Below are positions 44,455 to 56,309 of a DNA stretch of 64,000 nt, piece after piece; position 1 is the stretch's first letter; every line of letters starts with the position of its first letter. Source of the stretch: Wolfiporia cocos (Eukaryota > Basidiomycota > Agaricomycetes > Polyporales > Phaeolaceae). Location: positions 682,001 to 746,000 of the forward strand of contig JACCLO010000011.1 of NCBI GenBank assembly GCA_029448655.1. The letters run 5' to 3'. The position numbers and the translations under genes are program-made. The notes below the pieces were generated by a model. It saw only the letters and a program-made list of their open reading frames with translations. It searched no databases and was not told the origin of the DNA.

Positions 44455-45424
44455 TGTCACAGATTCATTTTTCCTTCCCCTTGCCCGTCCTGTGCCTGTT
44501 CAGTGCTTAGTGTTACAGATCGAATATCCGTTCAGCTGAAATAACTAAGTCGAGTTACTCAGCGTATCGAGTAGCGCACTACTTCGTTAGACTCAGCAGA
44601 GTCGAGCGTCGATATACTAGCTGCAGGCCTAATTGCTCAAGCCTTTGAGAACGAGTATAGGATCCTTGTAATTCAACAAGGTCGAGCTGAGGAACTTGAC
44701 CAGTATTTACAGCAGGGTTTTTATACTACGGTTCAGTAATCGGGGTCATAGTGTCCTTGGTACTGCTACCACTAAGTCCGTAAGGCTAGTACACTAAGAC
44801 GACTAAGCTGAAATGTTGCGGTTGAGCGCAACAGTGGCTGAAACGTAGAAGCTATGTGGTTAGACACAAGATATCAGCTAGAACCTGATACGCTACGAGA
44901 CTATGGGCATAGGGCTGTTGTACATGAAACGAGGGTCGCTGGTTGAACAGGGGACCCTAAAAGTAAACACGCGATAATGCGGTTGAACGCTAAGTCCTCT
45001 CCTCCAGTGAGGCGTCAAAGATATTCAGAATTTGAACGGACCGTAACACTTAGATTACTAGGTTATCACCATTAGATTAGCGTACCTACATTACGGTCAG
45101 GTGGTATGTCACATTAATTAGCGTTATGGTCATGGTCATTCCCAGTAGTATGCATGGGCCGCATCTTTAGGGTAGACATGACCGCTCTCTATGTACATAC
45201 ATATAGCACGGAATGAGGTCTTACAACCTCATTCCTGTTATTCTCGACTTTGGGGCTAGTCCCCTCTCTCTTCCTCTGCTGTGTGTGACTGCTGGCGGCA
45301 TTACCTCTTATCTCACGCCTTGCTAGTCTGGGGCTTGGACAGCAGCAATGCCTTCAAGATCTAGTCTTAGGCAGCATATTAGCTTCCCCCGCTGCACAGG
45401 TCCCACAGTACGTAGACTGTGTCA
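44455..45424 (+). mobile_element. Solo LTR S nested in LTR R, TSD GCCAT/GCCGT
   Basis: Ends TGTCACAGATTC and GTAGACTGTGTCA. The flanks are GCCAT (44450-44454) and GCCGT (45425-45429). The uninterrupted relative at about 52647 reads GGGGCCGTGATGG, so the original site was GCCGT and the left copy lost a CpG. Without the nested family A LTR it is 427 bp. Confidence 0.85.
44511..45048 (+). mobile_element. Solo LTR family A nested in LTR S, TSD CTTAG
   Basis: 538 bp, ends TGTTACAGATCG and GGACCGTAACA; exact TSD CTTAG at 44506-44510 and 45049-45053. The innermost layer of the nest. Confidence 0.92.
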
Positions 45425-47900
45425 GCCGTGATGGCTGTAGCTATGACATTGGAATGACGCATGAGTCCTGACTAGCATGTTACGCTGAGTCATATATACT
45501 TAGTAGCGTGTTTAGTCCGTTATGTAAGCGATAATGGTTGGCAATTGGGATAAGTCCCGGATAACTTGTAGTTAGATGTATAAATCTGTATAAATTGCTA
45601 TAAATCAGCAGAAAATTGCTAGCATCCCAGATGAATCTGTGACATCAATGGTCAATGTTGAGTACTCTGTGAGTCATGTGACAGATTGACTTCACATTCA
45701 GACTGAGATAGCAAGATTCAGCCGTACATGTTGAATGTCCTTGACATATCCACCCAGGCCAAAAATGCGGAAAACCTGCTTGAAATTGTAAAAGCAGAAA
45801 TCAAGTACTGTACAGAGACACTTGAGACAAAGGTGGTTGCATGATGTACAGATTCGAGTGGTGAATCAGTCAAAATGTGATGGCTTCTGTGTAAGATTTG
45901 CCTGCAGATAGTAACTGTTGCATGTTGGGCACACCAGGTCAGATTTCAGTTGCTATGCAGTAAACAGTACTTACCCTATTTATATAGCTGAACCTTGTCA
46001 TATCAGATTACATGAGGTTAAAGCTGCCATTTATGTCAGTTCTTGATTATGCTCTAGAAATCATCAAATGGTTCAACAGTCATAGCCACACTATTGGAAC
46101 ACTGAAGGAGGAGGCAAATGCGAGGCTAGGGAGAGTATACTCCCTTGTCATGCCTGTTATCACACAGTAGATGGCTCATTATTTGTTGTGCCATTGTTTA
46201 CTTCTCCTCGAGACATCTTTGCATATGCTGGTTGTCAGCACAAAGGAAGCTCTGTTGATGTGTGTGGGAGATAAGGCAGAAGCAAAATGGAAGGCAAATG
46301 AGGCCATACACTTATACTCACCTAATTTTCGAGACGGGCTTTGCATGTATGTCAGTATTTAACCTCTGTTATCAAACCTTTTCGATTATTCTTGATCACA
46401 GTGTTCATGGCCATCTGCAGCCACTTGCCATTGCTGTCAACACTACACAAGTGAATAATGCACACCTTAATACTGTTCTACTTACCCTTGGCCAACTCTA
46501 CCACATATTTTCAGACCCCAAGTACAAGCCTGATGTGACTTGAGTGATCCATGAGAGTCTGAAGAAGTGGTGGAAACAGATGTATCAGGAGGTATTCATC
46601 CTCACTGTGGTGCTAAATCCTTCCTCCACACAAAATGCTTCTGCCCTGACAATGCTACCATAACTGAAGCTTCACTATCAGCGATGCTTTTCTGATGCTA
46701 TCAGTGGATGTTCACAAAGGAGCCAGATATTTACCTTTTCCAGGCATTCACTGATTATCTTCTTTACTTGAGTGAGTTCTCCAAAGACCATATGGAGTTA
46801 GCACAGCTTAAGCAGCTTGCCAAAGAAGCAGTATGTTAGCATTTTGCTACTCCTGATAACCGGCAACTCATTTTGGGCTAAGGAGACAGATATGAATCTG
46901 GTAACATTATGGCAGCGACTGGACATGGGCAGTTTGAATGGCCAAAATGCACTCACCATACTGGCCATTCAGGTCCTCAGCATTGTTCAAAACTCAGCTG
47001 CAATGGAGTGCATATTCAGTGCCATGGGGATTGTACACACTGATATTTGAAACCGTCTTGATGCCGAAAGGGTTCATCAAACTGTGCTGGTGAAGGCCAA
47101 CATCGAGCAGTGATATCCGAACACCCGCAGCCACAAGTGATGCATAGAGAGCCAAGGCCAAAGCAGTGTGGTATGCAATGACACTATCACATTGCAGGCT
47201 GTGCATGCAACACTGTGGCAGGACCCCAAATCCCATGAGAGCCACATGACTGCAGGTACCAAAGAAGATGAGGAAGTGGCTATTCAGCAATGCGTGTCAT
47301 TCTCTGTGGTAGCTTGTGAATTAATTGCGGAGGCTGATGAGCATCTGCTTCATACTTGCCGGAGCTCTCATTTACTACCCCAATTCCGGTGCATGATGGA
47401 CTACTCCTATGAAATCTATTTCATTATCCTTCAGACACGCATTTTATTTCACTCCTGGATCTCTCTGAATTATAGGTGAGTGGAAACCAATATTTAGACA
47501 AGAAAATGGACTTACTTGACTTTTTAAATATGAGCCCTTTATCATGTTTGTCAATAATACATTAATCACATACTAATTTATGTTTCTGAGTCTTCGACAT
47601 CATCTGCTCTCTGTGACTTGCCACTCAAGGCACTCAATCAACCAATCATGATGTCATTTTTTGGTCATGCACAAATCATGCCTTGACCTGTTGACCCCAT
47701 TGACCCTTGACCCAGGTCAATGCTTGACACAGGTCAAAACCGGGGTCAAACCAGGTCAAGCCCAACCCTACCTAAGCTCACCCTGATGAAACCCACCAGC
47801 AGTGGCACCTGCAATACGTTCTTTGCACTCCACCTGGACATGTCTGGGCTGCAGGTGCCACATGAGGTATAAGGTCTGGAACTGAGACTAGAGACAAATG

Positions 47901-47924
47901 TTGTTGTTGTTGTTGTTGTTGTTG
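47901..47924. repeat. (TTG)8 microsatellite
   Basis: Eight perfect TTG units just outside the right end of the hAT element. Confidence 0.95.
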
Positions 47925-48185
47925 ATACTTCCTATATATGTACATGGTGCACTATGTTGTATGACACTCAGAATGTACATTTATTCTTTTGCAGCGCTGC
48001 AAATATGAAATGCGGTGTAGCAATACAATGCACTGTGCAAAAATATAAGAAAGCAACACAGCAATAATAGAAATGCCACACAGCAATATACAACAATATT
48101 CAGCCATAGGCTATCGCAGCAATAGCAATGTTAATAGGATGGACTTTTAATCTATTATAAGAGGCCATAAACCGGGGCTTGAAAT

Positions 48186-49231
48186 TATGACATTTGGATT
48201 GTACATTTAATCAGCAATATTTAGAATGCAGTGCAGCAAATATAAAATGCAGCACTGCAATACAAAAATTCGGCGCCGCAATATTGTACGCTGTACAGCA
48301 ATATATATTAACAGCGCAGCAATATAATACACTGCGTAGTGATAATAGAAACGCTATGCAGCAATGGGCTTATCACAGCTATAGATTTGAGTCAGAGATT
48401 TTATCTACATTAGCTTCGACGGTCAGAGTCCAACGTTCAAAACTGGACTGCATTGATTACACTACGGCATAATCTCCAAGTACTAGTACTCCCCATTCGC
48501 TAGCTAGTTGTCATGGGCAAAATGTGACTCACACTTAAACTCATGCTAAGTGCTTCTAAAGCACCCTCTCTACAATCACCTACACTCACTACACAGTGCC
48601 ATTACCAGTGGCTAGGATATCTATGTATAAACACTACGCTAATATATATATATATAGGGGGTAGAGCACATGGTTCAGACCTCATTATGAACTTGGCATT
48701 CTTCCACCCACCTCACCCCAGTTAGCTCTGATGGCCCAGGGTGGTCTTGTCACTAGTCCTGCTCCTGTGGGGTTTTTTCCACTCACATCAAGTCGCCAGA
48801 AAAGGATGGGGGCACCTTCTCTTGCTTTGACTATGAACCAGCACAATTGCCAATGTGAGATGGTCCAGTCACTGGTAGGTGATGTGAGCTCATGTGGCAA
48901 GAGCTGTGTGGAATGGAGGAGCAGAGGAGTAAAATACTGAAAGAAGAGGTTATAATTGAGGTGATGGTTGTACAAGTTTGCAAAAATATGCTGTAGTGCT
49001 ACAGTGCTATACCAATGCTAAACCCCGGCCTATACCTCTTAGAAGGGATTGTAAGTCTGTCCTATTTCTATTGCTGCGATAGCCTATGGCTGAATGATGT
49101 TCTATATTGCTGCACAACATTTTATGTTGCAGCGCTACTTTCTTATATTGCTGCGCAGTGTATTATATTGCTGCACCGCATTTGAGTATTTCAGCACTGC
49201 AAAAAATTAAATGTACAATCTGAACGTCATA
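48186..49231. mobile_element. Family M DNA element M1, TSD TGAAAT
   Basis: TIRs TATGACATTTGGATTGTACA and TGTACAATCTGAACGTCATA; exact 6-bp TSD TGAAAT at 48180-48185 and 49232-49237. Without the nested LTR (48509-48752) it is 797 bp. Subterminal arms of about 200-300 bp repeat GCAGCAATAT/ATATTGCTGC words. No transposase is seen. Confidence 0.75.
48509..48752 (+). mobile_element. Solo LTR family E, TSD CTAGT
   Basis: 244 bp, ends TGTCATGGGCAAAAT and GGTCTTGTCA; exact TSD CTAGT at 48504-48508 and 48753-48757. It has an (AT)n run at about 48640. Same family as 11876-12761. Confidence 0.88.
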
Positions 49232-50663
49232 TGAAATGAATTTACTGGTGTGACAGGAATGTTACAGTTGCACTGGTGGCATTGGGACAATGCTGTAGCT
49301 CTACAACATAGTTTTGCATACCTGTACAACCTACTGGACTTGGCTCTGATCCAGCTGACTGGGCACCAGACAATGATTTACTTGGATTACCTTCACCGGT
49401 CGTTGTACCACATCCACTCACCTTGAGTGCTACACAACCAGTGGCAAGACTGTCTTGTATCGGCAATTGTGCTGGTTCATCATCACAGCAAGAGAAAAAG
49501 ATGCCCTCACTCTTTCCTGATGACTTGATGTGAGTGGAGAAACACTCATGGGAGGACTAGTGAATGGGGAGTACATACCACTCAGAAACTGTACCGAAGT
49601 ACCATCAATCCAATTGGCTGCAAACATGTATACTCTGACTACTAAACCTAACACAATCTCCGATGCAAATCTATAGCCTATGGCCGAATATTGCTACACA
49701 GTGTTTCTATAATTGCTGTGTTGTATTACTATTATTTTTGTGCTGCTTTCTTATATTGATGTGCAGTGTACTATATTGCTGCTCCGCATTTCTATATTTG
49801 CAGCACTGCATTTTATATTTGCAACGCTGCAATATTAAAATACAATGCTGCGATATTTGAATTCGACACAGCAATATTGTATGCTGTACAGCAATAAAAG
49901 TTAGCAGCACAGCAATATGATATGGTGGGCAGTGATAATAGAAACACTGTGCAATTCATAGCAATATAGGGAGCAGCGCTGCAACGTGCAGCCATAGGCT
50001 ATCACAGCTATCAATTTGAGCAGGAGACCATAGCTACGTTAGGTCCGGCAGTCAAAGTTTGATAACACTATGGCACAATCTCAAAGCACTCCCCATTTGC
50101 TAGTCATCATTCTCTTGCTGTACAGATGAACCGGCACAGTGCTATGGCATTATCCCAATTCTATCAGCTTTCTGTTGCTGTAATATTCTGATTGAGCCAG
50201 TAAGCTCGTTTCAAGCCCCAACCTATGCCTCTTAGGAAGAATTAAAAGTTCGTCCTATTGATATTGCTGCAATAGCCTATGGCTGAATATTGTTGTATAT
50301 TGCTGTGCAACATTTCTATTATTAATGTGCTGTTTCCTTATATTACTGCACAGTGTGTTATATTGCTTCACCTCATTCAGTATCGCTGCACTGAAAAAGA
50401 TTGAATGTACAATCTGAACATCACAGTACTCAGCCACTATGATGTCCGGATTGTACACTAATTTTTACAGTGCTGCAATATCAAAATGCAGTGCTGCAAA
50501 TATAAAATGTGGCGCAGCAATATGATACACTGCACAGCAATATAAGAAAGCAGTGCAGCAATAATATAAATGATGTACAGCAATATACCACAATATTCTG
50601 CTATAGGCTATTGCAGCAATAGCAATAGGACTGACTCACAATTCCTCATATGCCGGGGCTTGG

Positions 50664-51329
50664 TATCATAAGATGACTCACCATGATGCTCTGCTCCTAA
50701 ACCCCAAGAGCGATGCTCTAAGTTGAGGCATCGTGAGGATCCCAAGTGCATGGCTTCATTGGAAGCCAGAGGCAAGCCCTCAGACTAGTGAGTGAAGCAA
50801 CTAGAGGCAGGGGGAGACGGGCATGCAGGGAGGGACTATTTAGGGGCACTATGGCCCTAAGATGACAATATTAGGTCTGGGGTTCAGAGACCTCAAGACC
50901 TGGTATTTATGTACATGGTCAGGCAGTAACTACTGAAGCACATGCCTACCCTAAAGACATGGTCTGTGCACAGCCCTAGCAGCGTTGCACGGCCGTTATA
51001 ATATTATGTAAGCCCAGCGCCAGTAATGGGCCGGGCCGATGGGTGTAAGCCCTTTCTAGTAAGCCAAGTGCCAGTAATGGTGCTGGCCGAACTCATAAGA
51101 TCATGTGCCAGTCCCCTGGCAGGTGCTGGCACTGGCATTAGTATTATGGATCACATGACTACCTATTCATACAGATCCTAACACCCCACACTGCCAGTAA
51201 TGGCAAGTGAGGAGAGGCCTAAACCTTTGAGGCTTTAAGGGGGTGCCTCAGGGCCCTGTATTGGTGGGGTAACCCATAGCAATTAGCATAGAAAGGAGGA
51301 ATGGAAAGGGAATGTCATTTCTTGTGACA
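50664..51329 (-). mobile_element. Solo LTR, TSD CTTGG
   Basis: 666 bp between exact CTTGG copies (50659-50663 and 51330-51334). The right end TTGTGACA is normal. The left end reads TATCATAAG where TGTCACAAG would be expected, which is two transitions away. Confidence 0.75.
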
Positions 51330-51798
51330 CTTGGCATTGGGATAACACTGTAACACTACAACATATTTGTGTGAACTTGTACAACTGCCACCTCAGTTAT
51401 AACCTTTCTCTCAATAGTTTACTCCTCTGCTCCTGCATTCTGCACAGCTCTTGCAATGCAAGCTCACACCACCTGCCAGTGACGGGACTGTCTTGTATTG
51501 GCAATTGTGCCAGTTCATAGTCAAAGTAAGAGAAGGTACCTTCATTCTTCTCTAATGATTTGATGTGAGTGGAGAAAGCCCATGGGAGGAGGACTAGCTA
51601 GCGAATTGGGAGTACTAGTACTTGGAGATTGTGCCATAGTGTAATTGATTGCAGTCTGTCACAAGTCAATATTTGTTGACATACACTACCTGGGTCACAT
51701 GTTATGGGCTAATGCCCAGTCTTGTCAGATTAGATAGTTGTAGTGTCACGTGGGTCCACAGTCACAGTAGTTACAGGGATGTTACAGTAGCTACTGGT

Positions 51799-52884
51799 TG
51801 ACACAGACCAGGCTGTGGGGCTCACCACATATCCTTAGTGGGGAGGGAGGCAAGAGACCAGTCAAGTGCAGAGGAGGTGAGAATACTTCTACGGCGCACG
51901 CCGAGAAGAATAGAACTAAGGTAAAGAGCATCTAGCTCCTACATATATACATGCGTAATAAAGGTCATGTGTTACTGTATAGTACATACCTTAAATGAAC
52001 GTGAGGCTTGCACCCTAAAGGTGGAAGCTTAGTCGTAGCTCTATCTACAAAGGCCATGGTCCGCCGGTAATGGCCGGACCAATGGTAAAAGAGAGAGCGT
52101 GTGGTTCCACTATGTAGTGGACATGTGAATATGGGTGCAGCCCGGGTATAGGTGAAGGCTGGAAAACCGGACCTTGAGGGATCTCCGCTATTGGCCAGAG
52201 ATACGTGCTGACAAAGGTGAAGCACCGAGTCAGATATGCCATTGGCTACCCCTAGTCTCATTACCAAGGACAGTAACTAGGGCGTGATGTCATAGACCGG
52301 ACCGGATGGTAACCGATCATGACAGAGCGGTCTAGGACTGGGGATTGGACCTCACCGTGGGGGTAGAAGCCTGGGACTCTGCAAGTGCTGGAGCCCGTGG
52401 TAACTGGCGTAAGCCAGACCAGTAGCATTAATAGCGTAGAGCTATTATTATGCTATGGCACCATTCTGTTGTAAGGATGGTGTGACGTGTGACATCATCT
52501 TCTGATAGAACAATGATGTAATGGTCTGGCCTGTAAGGCTGGGCCGGTTGACGTCATGATGACGTAGCTAAGTCTGGACTATGATGCAATACCGTAGCTA
52601 TGTTAGCTGATGGTGACATTGCCATGATGTCATTAGTCTGGGCTGGGGCCGTGATGGCTGTAGCTATGACGTTGGGATGACATGGAAGTCCTGACTAGCG
52701 TGTTATGCATAGTCATAGGAGCTTAGTAGCGTGTCATTACATTATGTAAGCTATAAGGCCGTGTTAGGACCTTATCGTGTGGCAATATAGGATAAGTCCC
52801 GGATAACTTGTAGGTAGACGTATAAATCCCAGATAAATTGCTAAAAATAGCGGAAAAATGCTAGTCCCAGATAAATCTGTGACA
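51799..52884 (-). mobile_element. Solo LTR (about 1.09 kb, R-like), TSD CTGGT
   Basis: Ends TGACACAGACC and AAATCTGTGACA; exact TSD CTGGT at 51794-51798 and 52885-52889. Uninterrupted, so it serves as the reference for LTR R. Confidence 0.9.
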
Positions 52885-52966
52885 CTGGTCACACTAGGCT
52901 GTGCGCCAGGACATGCACAGACCAGGCTCTTTAGGGAAAGCTACTTAGATACATTTCAACACCTGT

Positions 52967-53675
52967 TGTTACGGGTCGGATACCCGTTTGTATATTCGAG
53001 TCGTGAATATAGATCATTTGTTCTGCTTGGAGTCCCTCGGACAAGTGCAAGGCAAATATATCAGTTAAATGCCTTCAAAGCCCTAAGTCAAAGATGAAGG
53101 GGATCGTTCAGTTATCCAATACATGTTAGAGGATATAATTAGGGTTGCAAGTCTTCTGGATTATGAGACTTGCCTAAGTCCAAGAAGTCGGTGTGCACTT
53201 CGAGGACTTAGTCAGTTCTGTGGCTTGGCAAATACTGAGCGTAGTTTCCTACATTTGAGAATGAGTATAAGACTTCTTGTTTATACAACAAGGTCAAGCT
53301 GAAGAGCCTCGACAATAAGTACATGGGTTTATATGCTACATTGGGTTTTAGGGGCCGAGTCTGTTCCAGATGTCACCGATACTATCTACTCTATAGTATG
53401 AAACGTTTGATAAGTATGGAGTGATATATCCGAGACGATAGATAGGAATGATGATGGCGGTTGAATGCCATCTATCAGCTAATACTTGATAAACATGAAA
53501 CGAGGGCAGAGTTGGATCTGCCAGAGTCGAAATGCGCCCTATTCACTAGTACAACTGGGGATGCGCCCAGTAGAGTCACGAGTAGCCAGGGGGTTGGTTG
53601 CGCAACAAGTCCCTGTATCGTATTCGCCCAATGGTGAGTTCTGCCAGCGTTCGAAGATTCAAAATAACCGTAACA
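52967..53675 (+). mobile_element. Solo LTR family B, TSD CCTGT
   Basis: 709 bp, ends TGTTACGGGTCGG and AACCGTAACA; exact TSD CCTGT at 52962-52966 and 53676-53680. Confidence 0.92.
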
Positions 53676-54149
53676 CCTGTATATTATGCTCTCAGAATGA
53701 GGCTTACACCTCATTCTTGAGATTCTTGGCAATGGGGCTAATGCCCTCTTTCTACTATACTCTCTGCATGCCAGCATGCCTCTTTCATCATCACTGCTAG
53801 ACTGGGTTACAATGGCCTTTCAGCCAGTGAATAGGGGTTCCCAACAGCATTGGTCGCACAGTATGTAGACTGTGTCACAGTCCAGTTTTAAACATTAAAA
53901 CATTGAACTCCAACCATTGAACCTAACATAGATACAATCTCCAACTCAAATCTATAGCTGTGATAAGCTGCACTGCTTCCTTATATTGCTGTGTAGCATT
54001 TCTATTATTGCTACACAGTGTATTATATTGCTGCACTGCTAATATATATTGCTGTGCAGTGTACAATATTGCAGTGCCAAATTTTTGTATTGCAGCGCTG
54101 CATTCTAAATATTGCTGATTAAATGTACCACCTGAATGCCATAAGCCAC

Positions 54150-54853
54150 ATGTAAATACATGTGGATAGTATATATAAAACACCATGTATACATGGCATA
54201 TACATTATATGGTTGGAGCCCTATTCTGACTGCCAAACCTAACATAGCTACAGTCTCTGACTCAGATCTATAGCTGCGATACCTGTGGCCGCATGTTGCG
54301 GCACTGCTTCCTTATATTGCTGTGCAGTGTTTATATTATTGCTGCACAGTGTATGTTGGAAGTGCATGTGTGTTGGGTATGGTGCATGGATGTGATCTCA
54401 TCACCATGGTGTGGGAGCAGTTGTGCCCCTGATAGGATAGGGACAGCTCTCCAGATCCAGATATGGTGGTGCCAGTATGTGGTGCAATAGCTCATTAGTA
54501 TAAATGTGTAATAGTTGGTGTACGTACTACTATGCATTTATGACCAGAACCTACCACACCATAGCATGGTCCCTGGAAGGAAGTATGGCATGGCCATTGT
54601 CTGGCATAACCCAGATTTCTTCAGTAGAGAGTGTTTGCTGGGACCTAGGTTAAGGTTAGTTCAAGGAAAAGTGGATTAAGTTTGAGGAAATGGAGCAAAG
54701 TTTAAAGTCTGTAGTCTAGCACCTATGTTAGCAACACAGGACCCCATGTACTAGTAGCATATAGGTGCTGTCTGTGAGCATGCTGCACATGATAGCATTG
54801 TGGCTGCCCCCCTGACACCACTTTGCTCAAAGTTCTAGAACTTAGGTCAAGTG
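54150..54853. other. Degraded family M sequence and unassigned DNA
   Basis: 54230-54370 repeats family M arm words (TTATATTGCTGTGCAGTG). The rest has no recognisable content. Confidence 0.4.
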
Positions 54854-55552
54854 TGTTACAGGTCGAATACCCGTTCCTATATTTGATACGTGAATATAAA
54901 TCGTTCTTCTACACGGAGTCCAGCGGATGAGTGTAAGGCAAGTATATTTGTAATAAGCCTTCAGGTCCCAAGTCTAGAACTTAGGAGATCGTTTAATATC
55001 CAATATGCGTTAGAGGATAGTATCGGTTCAAGTGCAAGTCTGTTAGAATATGAGACTTGCCTGAGTCTGAGAAGTCAGTGTGCACTTCGAGGACTTAGTC
55101 GGTTCGAGAGCTTGGCAAATACTGAGTGTAGATTCCTACATTTTAGAACAAGTATAAGACTTCTTGTTTATACAACAAGGTCTAGCTGAAGAGCCTCGAT
55201 GATGTGTACATCAGCTTAAATACTTCGTAAGGTTTTAGGAGTCCTGTCAGTCCCAGATGTCACCAACACTATAGTATGAAACATCTGATAAGTATGGAAT
55301 GATGTATCTGAAATGTTAGATGGGAATGATATGGCGGTTGAATGCCATCTGTCAATCGTAGAATGATGAATGTGAAACAAGGGCAGAGTTGGATCTGCCA
55401 GAATCAAAATGCGCCCTGTACACTAGTACAACTGGGGTTACACCCAGTCCAATTACGAATAGCCAGGGGGTCAGTTGCATGAAAAGTCCCTGTATTGTAT
55501 TCACCCAATGGTGAGTTCTGCCAATGTTCAGAAAATCGAAATACTCGTAACA
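54854..55552 (+). mobile_element. Solo LTR family B, TSD AAGTG
   Basis: 699 bp, ends TGTTACAGGTCG and ACTCGTAACA; exact TSD AAGTG at 54849-54853 and 55553-55557. Confidence 0.92.
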
Positions 55553-55604
55553 AAGTGGAGCTGCAGTTCAAGCAAAGTTCTGTGACCTATGTCCCAGAAA
55601 ATAC

Positions 55605-55715
55605 TCTCTAGTTTATTATATTGCTGTGCAGCATACAATATTGCTGTGCTGAACTTCCAAATTGCAGTGCTGCATTTTTAATATTGCTGATTAAATGTGC
55701 AATCTGAATGTCATA
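55605..55715. repeat. Family M right-end fragment
   Basis: ATTGCTGTGCAGCATACAAT words lead into AAATGTGCAATCTGAATGTC and a final ATA, the family M terminus. Confidence 0.6.
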
Positions 55716-56022
55716 GAGTACATGGTATATACATGGTTTATTATACGGTATATGGTTGTTGTGGATGCATTCATATTGAACCATCAATTCATGTTTTGAA
55801 TGGTGTACCTGAACTAGTTTTGTGTCTTACAGATTGTATGGTGTGGTGGTGAAATGAGATTTGGACAATCTGGCAGCAGCCACACAAATGCAAAAATGTC
55901 AAGACATATTTCACACACTTTTGCTTACCCTCTTATTTGATGGAAGGTAAGATCAGATTCATGTTTATGCCATATATCATCTCACACCGTGGCTGCATCA
56001 TGCATTGGACTCACCATACAAG

Positions 56023-56093
56023 TTTCCCATCACCTCACACATTGTGTGCAATTCTTAAGCCATTCCTGCTACCAGTGTGGCTGTTGAATGATG
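56023..56093 (+). pseudogene. hAT transposase C-terminal fragment
   Basis: FPITSHIVCNS, a stop, then AIPATSVAVE matches the dimerisation region FPVISHIACDLLAVPPASVAVE-type block of the ORF at 60547-60957. No other part is recognisable around it. Confidence 0.45.
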
Positions 56094-56309
56094 AACACCA
56101 ATTTTTTTTCCTCACATCAGCCAAGTGCTGATACCTGTAGCATGTCATTGAAGGAGATTATCTACATGGCCATGTGGGCGGGGAAAATGGCTATGCCAAG
56201 ATGTCTAAAAATATACCACCTGAATACCATGTATATACCACATTTACTGATTTTCTGTATATGTATATCATATGGTTGGGCCTCAAGTCAGAGTTGATAA
56301 CACTATGGC

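Larger units (their letters stand above)
42923..45644 (-). mobile_element. Solo LTR R (about 1.04 kb), holding a three-level nest
   Basis: Starts TGACACAGATC and ends GAATCTGTGACA. Its left flank is GTCCC (42918-42922) and its right flank TCAAT (45645-45649). Removing the nested LTRs 43613-44311 and 44455-45424 (each with one TSD) leaves 1,043 bp, similar to the LTR at 51799-52884, to which its right part aligns well. Confidence 0.85.
39890..47110 (+). pseudogene. hAT-family transposase (BED finger), in four displaced pieces
   Basis: Cut-and-paste transposase. Piece 1 (39890-40353) begins with a BED-type zinc finger (SPLWAYFFKEGQWKG, AWCKACV). Piece 2 (41316-41504) continues it (LTLSATQPLSAQLSIASI). 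Piece 3 lies in inverted orientation (42257-42553, minus; ACNIAWSSADHPY, FATWVP, GQSDGWKNVTKTSLVAS). Piece 4 (45645-47110) has KAEIKYCTETLETKVVA, CTDSSGESVKM, VTVACWAHQ, and the C-terminal dimerisation region (ALTILAIQVLSIVQNSAAME...IFSAMGIVHTDI). Many stops occur. Piece 3 must be flipped to restore order, and its junction with piece 4 is the TSD TCAAT of the LTR at 42923. Confidence 0.75.
39133..47770 (+). mobile_element. BED-type hAT transposon, heavily interrupted
   Basis: The ends carry inverted AGGG(A/T)TGGGC-type termini followed by TTGACCTGGGTCAA-type subterminal words (39133-39200 and 47680-47770). Between them lies a hAT transposase relic in four pieces separated by at least eight solo LTRs. 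The exact outer ends are uncertain: the 8-bp flanks CCTACATC and CCTAAGCT agree in only four positions. This was an autonomous-size element before the LTR insertions. Confidence 0.65.
47960..50425. mobile_element. Two family M elements joined tail to tail (M0 and M3)
   Basis: Starts with the family M terminus (TATGACACTCAGAATGTACA) and ends with an inverted terminus (AATGTACAATCTGAACATCA). Arms are rich in GCAGCAATATA words. M0 is interrupted by M1 (48186-49231). At about 49845 its sequence switches to an inverted copy M3; each lost its inner end. No common 6-bp TSD is seen. Short frames only. Confidence 0.5.
51657..53877 (+). mobile_element. Solo LTR holding two further LTRs, TSD CAGTC
   Basis: Ends TGTCACAAGTC and GTAGACTGTGTCA; exact TSD CAGTC at 51652-51656 and 53878-53882. 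Without the nested LTRs it is about 416 bp. The pieces join as promoter-side (51657-51798), middle (52885-52966) and R-side (53676-53877). Confidence 0.87.
50438..54143. mobile_element. Family M DNA element M2, TSD AGCCAC, filled with LTRs
   Basis: TIRs TATGATGTCCGGATTGTACA and CACCTGAATGCCATA; exact 6-bp TSD AGCCAC at 50432-50437 and 54144-54149, found 3.7 kb apart. Removing the LTRs at 50664-51329 and 51657-53877 leaves about 809 bp, matching M1 (797 bp), with which it aligns in opposite orientation. Confidence 0.75.

Noticed and set aside
41695..45644. Inversion by recombination between inverted LTRs L and R
   Set aside because: Both LTRs read in the same (minus) orientation by TATA and end motifs, so LTR-LTR crossover would delete, not invert, the segment.
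39125..47778. Exact hAT boundaries by TSD
   Set aside because: The best 8-bp flanks agree in four of eight positions, so the ends are given only as approximate.
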